A DNA stretch of 64,000 nt from Youngiibacter multivorans (GTDB lineage: Bacteria; Bacillota; Clostridia; Clostridiales; Clostridiaceae): the NCBI RefSeq assembly GCF_017873395.1, contig NZ_JAGGKC010000002.1:132738-196737 (forward strand), in the 5' to 3' direction. The position numbers and the translations under genes were made by a program. Positions 17,683-24,118 of this stretch are shown in pieces. Position 1 is the first letter of the stretch, and each line of letters starts with the position of its first letter. The notes under the pieces are model-generated. The model was not told the DNA's origin. It was given only the letters and a program-made list of their open reading frames with translations, and did not search any database.

Positions 17683-18072
17683 ATGAACATAAGAATAGAA
17701 CCTTCGACAACCTATACAAGTAAAATAGGTTCTGCAGCAACAGCAATCAAGCTTGGAGACTACGACCGTGCCAGAGTGCTTTTAGGACAGGCTGCCCAGG
17801 AGGACCAGAATCAACCGGAATACCACAACCTTCTCGGTATAATCGCGGAGCTTAAACGCGACCTTGCACTTGCCTGCAGGCACTACAGGGCTGCATATGC
17901 CCTCGATCCGTCCTACGAGCCGGCTAGCAGGAACCTGTCAAGAATCACTTCATACAGCTGCGCAAGGAATACTGGAGCTCCTGATTATGGCGATGCCTGT
18001 AAAATAGAAGAGCTTCCTGCCTCCTTCGCTTATGCAGAGTACAAGTCGAGAAACCAAAGAAAAAGAATATAG
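17683..18072 (+). CDS. small TPR protein at the head of the trk operon
   Basis: 129 residues with two or so tetratricopeptide repeats: AIKLGDYDRARVLLGQAAQ, then YHNLLGIIAELKRDLALAC and HYRAAYALDPSYEPASRNL. A basic tail (RNQRKRI) ends it. No signal peptide, so cytoplasmic. GGAGG lies 8 bases before ATG 17683; the upstream in-frame codons have no ribosome site and include the operator. It precedes trkA by 18 bases. TPRs mediate protein contacts, so it may be an accessory factor of the transporter or its sensor; no such role is known to me. Confidence 0.8.
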   Translation: MNIRIEPSTTYTSKIGSAATAIKLGDYDRARVLLGQAAQEDQNQPEYHNLLGIIAELKRDLALACRHYRAAYALDPSYEPASRNLSRITSYSCARNTGAPDYGDACKIEELPASFAYAEYKSRNQRKRI

Positions 18073-18090
18073 GATTAGAGGTCGGTAACG

Positions 18091-18744
18091 ATGTACATAA
18101 TCATAATAGGCTGCGGAAGGCTTGGAAGCACACTTGCCAAGGAGCTTTCCGATAATGGCCACGACATATGCATACTTGACAGGGATGATGATAACCTTGA
18201 AAGGCTTGGCTCAGGCTTCAACGGATTGCGGATAAAGGGAGTGGAATACGACAACGACAAGCTGATGGAGGCTGGAATCGACAAGGCTGACGCACTTCTC
18301 GCTGTCACCCATGACGACAACGTAAACATCACTGTGTCGATGATAGCAGACAGGGTCCACAAGGTACCGAAGGTCATCGCAAGGGTCAACGAGCCAAACA
18401 AAAAGTTCATTTATGAGACCATAGGCATAGATACTATAAATCCTGTCCAGTCAGGTGTAGATGTTCTTAAGTCCAAGCTTCTCGTTGAGAGGTTTGACAT
18501 TCTGGCTGAGCTTTGGTCGGAGCATGAGATAGTTGAGCTTCTCGTAGACAGACAGGTGACAGCGACTGTAGGTGAAATCGAGTCAAAATGCTCATGTCTT
18601 TTAAGCGGCCTCATAAGGGGTTGCGAGATGAGCCTCCCCAAGAAGGATGATACTGTTACAAAGGGCGACAGGCTTATCGCTACCATAAGGTCGGAAGACA
18701 AGAAAAAACTGATGGGCCTTCTGACCAAGGAGATGTTTGTATGA
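18091..18744 (+). CDS. TrkA/KtrA-like RCK regulatory subunit 1
   Basis: Cytoplasmic ring subunit gating a Trk/Ktr potassium channel, 217 residues. N-terminal Rossmann fold with IIIIGCGRLGSTLA and the acidic Asp after the second strand (ILDRDDDN) for NAD(H)/ATP-type nucleotide, then AVTHDDNVNITVSMIA, and a C-terminal TrkA_C domain (from about 135). AGAGGT precedes the ATG. Overlaps the second trkA gene by 4 bases. Confidence 0.92.
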   Translation: MYIIIIGCGRLGSTLAKELSDNGHDICILDRDDDNLERLGSGFNGLRIKGVEYDNDKLMEAGIDKADALLAVTHDDNVNITVSMIADRVHKVPKVIARVNEPNKKFIYETIGIDTINPVQSGVDVLKSKLLVERFDILAELWSEHEIVELLVDRQVTATVGEIESKCSCLLSGLIRGCEMSLPKKDDTVTKGDRLIATIRSEDKKKLMGLLTKEMFV

Positions 18745-19421
18745 GAGCATTAATAATTGGAGGAGGAAAGGTCGGCTACAACCTCTTCAGGACTCTGCAC
18801 GAGAGAGGCCACTGCGCCACTCTTGTCGAACGAGACAAGGATGCCTGCATGAGGGCAGCTGATGCAATCGGCGCTGATGTCATTCAGGGAGACGGAACAG
18901 ATCCGGAAGTCTTAAAGGATGCAGGCATAGACAACGCCGAGATAGTAGCTGCAGTCACAGGCTCCGATGAGGAGAACCTGGTAATATGCCAGATAGCAAA
19001 GCTTACCTTCAACATCAACAAGACCATTGCCAGGGTTAACAATCCGAAGAACATGGAGATGTTCAGGCTTCTTGGCATCGATACGACAGTATGCAGCACA
19101 GCTGTAATTGCAACACTGATTGAAAACGAGCTGAACAGGGACGACATAAAGATAGTATCTACCTTCGAAAGAGGCTCAATGGTACTGGCCGAGGTAGCCC
19201 TTAACAAGAAAATGGTCTGGGACGGCAAAAGGATAGCAGATTTGACGCTTCCTGAGGAATGCGTCTTCGCATCTGTCCTTCGAGGCAGTACGGTAATATA
19301 TCCCAAGGGGGATACTGTATTGTGCTCAGGTGACCGTGCACTTCTTGTGACAAATACTGATACGATGTCGATCCTATCCAAAGAAATATATGGTGGTGTA
19401 AAAAAATGGAAATTGATCTGA
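18741..19421 (+). CDS. TrkA/KtrA-like RCK regulatory subunit 2
   Basis: Second RCK subunit, 226 residues, distinct from the first: ALIIGGGKVGYNLFRTL, LVERDKDAC, GDGTDPEVLKDAGI, AAVTGSDEENLVICQIAK, and a TrkA_C domain with EGxxxxPKGDTVLCSGDRALLV (quoted: PKGDTVLCSGDRALLV). Each protein has one RCK_N and one RCK_C, so the two together may match the duplicated RCKs of E. coli TrkA, forming a hetero-octameric or mixed gating ring. Its last 16 bases overlap a 34-codon gene. Confidence 0.92.
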   Translation: MRALIIGGGKVGYNLFRTLHERGHCATLVERDKDACMRAADAIGADVIQGDGTDPEVLKDAGIDNAEIVAAVTGSDEENLVICQIAKLTFNINKTIARVNNPKNMEMFRLLGIDTTVCSTAVIATLIENELNRDDIKIVSTFERGSMVLAEVALNKKMVWDGKRIADLTLPEECVFASVLRGSTVIYPKGDTVLCSGDRALLVTNTDTMSILSKEIYGGVKKWKLI

Positions 19422-19510
19422 ATGAGATAAAGGGAATAATCGCTGAACTGCTGACTGTAGGCTTCTTCATTGCTATGACTATTGGGGCTTCAGCATTGCT
19501 GATGAAATGA
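19406..19510 (+). CDS. 34-residue single-span membrane peptide in the trk operon
   Basis: A short gene below normal size limits. It starts with ATG inside the end of the second trkA (16-base overlap), has GGTGG about 9 bases upstream, and its TGA overlaps the trkH ATG as ATGA. The product begins MEIDLNEIKGII (acidic), continues as one hydrophobic helix (LLTVGFFIAMTIGASALL) and ends in MK. The tight overlap on both sides argues for translation coupled to trkH. KdpF, a 29-residue subunit stabilising the Kdp complex, is a functional analogue by context only; no homology is claimed. Confidence 0.72.
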   Translation: MEIDLNEIKGIIAELLTVGFFIAMTIGASALLMK

Positions 19511-21060
19511 ACATGAACACCGTGAAAAAGGCATCTAATGCCGAGGTAATAAGCTATTACACGGGGTACATCGTCACAAGCGTTTCTGCTTTGATGGTGA
19601 TCCCCCTTTTGACGTCTCTGTTCTTCAGGGAATGGGAACCTGCGCTTGATTTTCTCATAGGTATTTCGACCTCTTCCATAGTAGGAATTGGAATGATAAT
19701 GCTGGGGAAAAGGGTCAAGGCAGGAAAATCGGATCTTCAGTGGAAGCATGGCTTCATCATTGCATCACTGTCATGGATCCTTCTTACATTCCTGTGTGCC
19801 ATTCCATACAGGCTAAGCGGTCATAATCCTTCGCTGCTTGACTCGATGTTCGATGTCATGAGCGGATTCACTACAACTGGCCTTGTGCTTACACTTGACA
19901 TCGACCATATCTCAAACGGGCTGAACATGTGGAGGCACATACTGACCTTCATCGGAGGTCAGGGTATGGTTGTTCTAGCTCTAACATTCCTGGTAAGGGA
20001 AACAGGCGGAGCATACAAGATGTATGTTGGCGAGGGAAAGGATATTGAGCTGCTTCCGAACGTCAAGGGAACTGCACGGCAGATTTGGAAGATAAGTATG
20101 GTATATCTGGCAATCGGTACCGCCGGACTATGGATAACAGGAATTGCAATCGGACTCAGGCCTTTGTCTTCGCTTCTCCACGCCCTCTACATGTTCGAGT
20201 CATCATGGAGCACCGGCGGCTTTGCGCCTAATTCTCAGAACATCATGTACTACCACAGCATCACATATGAGACTGTTGCTATGGTGATATTCATACTAGG
20301 TTCCTTCAACTTCGGTCTGCATTATGCGATGTGGCATGGAAAAAAGAAGGAACTGGTGAAAAACATCGAAACACAGAGCTTCTTCGTAACCGCATTCACC
20401 TCAACAGTCCTGGCACTCGCCGGACTTGCAAGGCTTGGTGTTTATCCTGATGCTGTGTCAGCATTCAGACGAGTTGTGTTCAACGTCCTTTCAGCCCATA
20501 CTACAACTGGGTTCGGCTCAGTATATGCAAGACAGTTCGCACTTGAATGGGGTGACTTCGCCATACTCATCATGATAGTGGTAATGCTCATAGGAGGCTC
20601 GGCATGCTCAACAGCAGGCGGCTTCAAGGGACTGAGGGTAGGCGTTGTCTTCAAGGGAATTATGATAGATGTACGGAAGCTTCTGACATCTGAGAGGATA
20701 GTCAAGGTTAACAAGTTCCACCACATAAAGGAACAAGTCCTTGACGACAGCCTTGTAAAATCATCAGCACTGGTCATCCTGCTTTACATCGTGATGTTCG
20801 GAGCCGGCACGCTGCTTGGAACCTACTACGGCTATCCATTGTCACATTCTGCATTTGAAGCAGCCTCAGTTACCGGAAATGTCGGACTTTCAATTGGCAT
20901 AACGACTCCGGCCATGCCTGCAGCAATGAAGGTATACTATATCGTTGCCATGTACCTGGGAAGGCTTGAATTCCTGTCGGTATTCGCACTCATCGGCTAT
21001 ATGGGAGGAGGATTGAAGAGATTATGGAAAAATACATCCGCGCGGTCATATTCAGCCTGA
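19507..21060 (+). CDS. TrkH/KtrB potassium channel subunit
   Basis: Membrane pore of the potassium uptake system, 517 residues. Four pore-loop filters with the conserved glycine can be read: GFTTTGL, SWSTGGF, HTTTGFGS and SVTGNVGLS. Eight helices in four M1-P-M2 repeats plus an N-terminal pair fit the TrkH length (about 480-520) better than KtrB (about 450). The ATG lies in an ATGA overlap with the 34-residue peptide gene. A second ATG two codons later is possible. Confidence 0.95.
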   Translation: MNMNTVKKASNAEVISYYTGYIVTSVSALMVIPLLTSLFFREWEPALDFLIGISTSSIVGIGMIMLGKRVKAGKSDLQWKHGFIIASLSWILLTFLCAIPYRLSGHNPSLLDSMFDVMSGFTTTGLVLTLDIDHISNGLNMWRHILTFIGGQGMVVLALTFLVRETGGAYKMYVGEGKDIELLPNVKGTARQIWKISMVYLAIGTAGLWITGIAIGLRPLSSLLHALYMFESSWSTGGFAPNSQNIMYYHSITYETVAMVIFILGSFNFGLHYAMWHGKKKELVKNIETQSFFVTAFTSTVLALAGLARLGVYPDAVSAFRRVVFNVLSAHTTTGFGSVYARQFALEWGDFAILIMIVVMLIGGSACSTAGGFKGLRVGVVFKGIMIDVRKLLTSERIVKVNKFHHIKEQVLDDSLVKSSALVILLYIVMFGAGTLLGTYYGYPLSHSAFEAASVTGNVGLSIGITTPAMPAAMKVYYIVAMYLGRLEFLSVFALIGYMGGGLKRLWKNTSARSYSA

Positions 21061-21545
21061 TTCTTCTTTTCCCATCCACATCAGCTGATGCAGCAGTCTC
21101 ATATTCAATAAATGACCTGATTGAGAATGCGATTTCCCTGGATGGTGAAAAAGTTACGATAACCGCCGAAGCGATTGGTGAGAAAATGGAAAGGTCAGAA
21201 GGCACCTGGGTAAACGTCAACGATGGAACGAACGCCATCGGCGTATGGATGGACAAGCTGACAGCAGATAGGATTGGATACTTCGGTGACTACAGCCACA
21301 AGGGCGACACGCTTAGAATAACAGGTACCTACAGCAGGGCATGCCTTGAGCATGGCGGAGAGCCGGACATTCATGCAGAAACGCTTGAGATCATAAAGTC
21401 TGGAGAAGCGATCAGTCACCGCCCAAGTCCGGCAAAAGCATTATGGGCATCAATACTTTCAGTTGCAGCAGCCCCGTTTGCCATCTATTTCATACGACAG
21501 TCAAGCCTGAGGAAAAAGCATAATGTCAGGCACCTTGATGCCTGA
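21024..21545 (+). CDS. membrane-anchored OB-fold-like protein of the trk operon
   Basis: 173 residues: signal peptide (IRAVIFSLILLFPSTSADAA), an extracellular beta-rich domain of about 100 residues resembling nucleic-acid-type OB folds found in exported bacterial proteins (VTITAEAIGE, TWVNVNDGTNAIGVWM, GDTLRITGTY), then a C-terminal membrane segment (WASILSVAAAPFAIYFI) and a basic tail. It overlaps trkH by 37 bases, so it is translated with it. Function unknown. A role in sensing outside ions or stabilising TrkH is speculation from context. Confidence 0.75.
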   Translation: MEKYIRAVIFSLILLFPSTSADAAVSYSINDLIENAISLDGEKVTITAEAIGEKMERSEGTWVNVNDGTNAIGVWMDKLTADRIGYFGDYSHKGDTLRITGTYSRACLEHGGEPDIHAETLEIIKSGEAISHRPSPAKALWASILSVAAAPFAIYFIRQSSLRKKHNVRHLDA

Positions 21546-21552
21546 ATGAACA

Positions 21553-21598
21553 AAAAAAGAGAAGCGTGCCAAGGTTACCTGGCACACTTCTCTTTTTT
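21553..21598. terminator. bidirectional terminator of the trk operon
   Basis: A stem of AAAAAAGAGAAGyGTGCCA with its complement, 8-base loop and A/T tracts on both sides, directly after the OB-fold gene and before the convergent membrane gene. Confidence 0.9.
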
Positions 21599-21614
21599 GA
21601 ACGATCAAATATAC

Positions 21615-22451
21615 TCAGTCAGCCTTAATCTTCCTGAAAATCAGCACTGAAAGTATCGCTGAAACTGCAGTAAGCGTTATGAATATTGCAGTCATGGCCA
21701 TGTCCTGCGGAAACCCGAAGAAAGGCTTTATGAATTCACCGAGTCCTACAGAAAGGCACAGGGTAAAGACCTTGACAAGGGCTGCGGCAGTCAGCAGGTC
21801 AAAGGCAGCGTTGTTTCTGAGTAGGTTCAACGCAATTATTCCAAATGCCGGAAATACAACAGCAAGATCGAGGACGAATACTCCATACAGCTCGCCAGGT
21901 GCTCTGTTTGCAATGTCCGGCTGCATCCTCATTATCCATACCGGTGCAAGAACAGCGAGAATAAGCAGAAGGAAACCTGCTATCCCTCGCCTGAGTCCTC
22001 TTGGAACTTCAGTGCGGCTGGACCTATGGATCAGCCTTGGCACAATGAACATAAGTCCATAGGCAGAGGCTCCGAATATCACAAGATAAACAAGGTACAG
22101 CCTTGTATACTGTCCTTGTATCGAATAAAGTGCATAGCCATAAAATATGTATGAAACAAGACCTGCCATGGCTGTGAGAACCCTTCTGTCACCAACGCGG
22201 ATGTATAGGAAGGATAAGATGAATAAGGCAATGGACACCGGTACCGTTATGATATCCTGGACTACTGACCCAAGGATCAGGTACTCCGTTATGGCTTTTG
22301 TAGTAATCAGTTCGCGATATACTTCACTTGAAAAAATGCCGGCAAGTGCAGCTAAGAGTGCAAGCAGCGAGGTCAGCATTAAAAGTATTGATGTCCCCTT
22401 CAGTTCAGAAGGTTCTGCCTTGAGCTTTCCATTGATCAGGTCACTTTCCAT
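21615..22451 (-). CDS. polytopic membrane protein of unknown function
   Basis: 278 residues with about seven to eight membrane segments, a short polar N-terminus and a basic cytoplasmic loop (RLIHRSSRTEVPRGLRRG). GGAGG lies 6 bases before the ATG. I do not recognise a family; an IVPRLIH loop and FGFPQDMAM near the C-terminus are the most distinctive stretches. It stands alone, convergent with the trk operon. Confidence 0.7.
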   Translation of the reverse strand: MESDLINGKLKAEPSELKGTSILLMLTSLLALLAALAGIFSSEVYRELITTKAITEYLILGSVVQDIITVPVSIALFILSFLYIRVGDRRVLTAMAGLVSYIFYGYALYSIQGQYTRLYLVYLVIFGASAYGLMFIVPRLIHRSSRTEVPRGLRRGIAGFLLLILAVLAPVWIMRMQPDIANRAPGELYGVFVLDLAVVFPAFGIIALNLLRNNAAFDLLTAAALVKVFTLCLSVGLGEFIKPFFGFPQDMAMTAIFITLTAVSAILSVLIFRKIKAD

Positions 22452-22860
22452 TACATGCCTCCAATATTATGCATAACAATTGTGCGAGAGACATCATTGC
22501 CGCCAGTAAATGACGGAAGTAATCCTTTGTATCTTATAAAGACTATGTTCAATTGCTTTAGCCTATACTCTTCGTATCTCGATACCACCCCTCAGCTGCC
22601 TTGTGTCAATTGATCTTCAGTGATGATTTTAATATGAATCACGTTTAATATTAATAATATACGTTTCTCATATTTACATTCACATATACTGTATACCAAA
22701 TCCCTTCTATTATCCAGTACCGTTTCATTCTAAAATTATTATAGTCTGCAACAGTACGAATTCACTTATGAAAACAGCTATAATCACTAATAATTGCAGT
22801 TTTTATGAATAATATTAACTTCAAACTGCCAATCAGGATAATGACCGAATTACCCTAGCC
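22452..22860. other. AT-rich intergenic region
   Basis: 409 bases between two minus-strand genes. Very AT-rich in its middle part (22630-22830), with several TATA-like stretches that make promoter calls unreliable. TTGACA occurs on the minus strand near 22600, without a good -10. No gene, repeat or terminator could be supported. Confidence 0.5.
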
Positions 22861-23355
22861 TCAGTCGATAATTCCGTAGAGCCTTTCAAGGAACCTCTTC
22901 CCGGTCTCAGTCCTGAACACCTTGTCCCTGAAGCTCCTGACTGCTGTTTCTGGCAGAGTGTCCTCGAAAGCATTGACAAGGAAATCAGCCTCGACGAGTA
23001 TCTGATAGTCAATGCCCTGGATGTCCTTATAGGTATGGTGCCTTGAGATTATGAAGCATACTCTATCGATTACCTCATCCTCGTAGCCAAGTCCCTCAAG
23101 GAGCTTCCTTGCTTCAGGAGGCCCTTCGACCTGCTGATGCGAGCCTGAGCAATTCCCGTATTTCTCCTCGCTAAGCTTGATTCCAATATCATGAGTTGCT
23201 GCAGTAATCTCAAGAATCTCCTGTGTCCTGTCATCCAGCCCTTCCATCTCACCAATGGCCTTTGAGAAGCCGTAAACCTTAAGGAAATGGTTTATTCTCC
23301 TCGCGTCACCAGAATAATAACCTATCATTGCATCGATAACCTTGCCTGTCCTCAT
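22861..23355 (-). CDS. HD-domain phosphohydrolase-like protein
   Basis: 164 residues with the metal-binding HD pair His55-Asp56 (TAATHDIGIK), a further His near GSHQQVEGPPEA, and SRHHTYKD. HD proteins of this size hydrolyse nucleotides or phosphoesters; this one resembles the small YfbR/Yqek-like HD group only loosely, so the substrate is open. Start at ATG 23355 with AAGGAGAG 8 bases upstream; an in-frame ATG at 23385 lies before the ribosome site. Confidence 0.82.
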   Translation of the reverse strand: MRTGKVIDAMIGYYSGDARRINHFLKVYGFSKAIGEMEGLDDRTQEILEITAATHDIGIKLSEEKYGNCSGSHQQVEGPPEARKLLEGLGYEDEVIDRVCFIISRHHTYKDIQGIDYQILVEADFLVNAFEDTLPETAVRSFRDKVFRTETGKRFLERLYGIID

Positions 23356-23428
23356 ATTGTCACTCTCCTTAGAATCGAAATACATATGTACGCCTTTATG
23401 CTACACCACAAATTATATTATAAAAAGA

Positions 23429-23449
23429 GCCATTCCGCATTGGAATGGC
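23429..23449 (-). terminator. terminator of the 64-residue membrane protein gene
   Basis: GCCATTCC and GGAATGGC with a 5-base loop, followed on the minus strand by TCTTTTTATAA. Confidence 0.7.
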
Positions 23450-23457
23450 AATCACTT

Positions 23458-23652
23458 CTATGATCTGCAGGAAAATAATCCTTTGCAGCACTTCTCTTCA
23501 TCCGGATTATCTTCTTCTGTTTTCTCTGCATCAGTTTTTTCCGCATCCTGTTTCTTTTTCCAGTTCAGCAGGCAGTATAGAGATATCGAATCTACCAGCA
23601 TTCCGCCAATAATCAGCCAGAACCACCATTTCTTATAGATTGGCTTTTTCAT
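23458..23652 (-). CDS. small single-span membrane protein with charged tail
   Basis: 64 residues. A basic start (MKKPIYKKWW), one membrane segment (FWLIIGGMLVDSISLYCLL), then a highly charged tail with KTDAEKTEEDNPDEEKCC and a cysteine-containing end (CCKGLFSC). AGGAGG lies 7 bases before the ATG and a terminator follows, so it is a real monocistronic gene. No function is known to me. The tail repeats DAEKT twice. Confidence 0.7.
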   Translation of the reverse strand: MKKPIYKKWWFWLIIGGMLVDSISLYCLLNWKKKQDAEKTDAEKTEEDNPDEEKCCKGLFSCRS

Positions 23653-23781
23653 TTAATCGCCTCCTCGTATAGTCTAATGGTACACCATTGCAGTATCAGA
23701 ATAGCGACGAATATGTGAACATTCATTGAATCGTGAAAATACCTTTTAACTTTTTGGCTTTATGTATGAATTGTATGATTT

Positions 23782-24114
23782 TTACTTGCTCTCAATCCTG
23801 ACTTCCTTCAGGAAAAGCCTCTTTTTGAAACCTCCTCTGTCAGCTTCCTTTTCTGCTCTCAGCATTTCGAATTCTTCTCTGCTCGTTCCATTAAGGTCCA
23901 CCAGTGCGTATATTACCTCAAGTATGTCAGCAAGCTCCTCAATATTTCCACTCTCAAGGTATTCTTTTAGCTCTTCCCCAAGCTTCTCGTTGAGGCACCT
24001 TCTGTATTCAGAATCTCTCAGTATTTCTATTTCAGCTGTCTTCCCATCAGCTTCGATAATCTCCGGGATCCTGTCTCTAACCAGCTTATCATATCTAATT
24101 ATCCTTACTGTCAT
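23782..24114 (-). CDS. MazG-like nucleoside triphosphate pyrophosphohydrolase
   Basis: 110 residues of the all-alpha NTP pyrophosphatase class: YDKLVRDRIPEII at the N-terminus, EKLGEELKEYLES and IEELADILEVIYAL, whose Glu and Asp residues are the expected Mg ligands. These house-cleaning enzymes turn (d)NTPs into monophosphates. It starts 4 bases after the PLD-helicase gene, with the helicase stop inside its ribosome site region (GGAGGAG), so the two are cotranslated. The pairing suggests a joint role, perhaps nucleotide control in DNA repair or defence. Confidence 0.88.
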   Translation of the reverse strand: MTVRIIRYDKLVRDRIPEIIEADGKTAEIEILRDSEYRRCLNEKLGEELKEYLESGNIEELADILEVIYALVDLNGTSREEFEMLRAEKEADRGGFKKRLFLKEVRIESK

Positions 24115-24118
24115 GTTC

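Noticed and set aside
22590..22640. Promoter with TTGACA on the minus strand in the AT-rich gap.
   Set aside because: No -10 at a proper spacing could be found.
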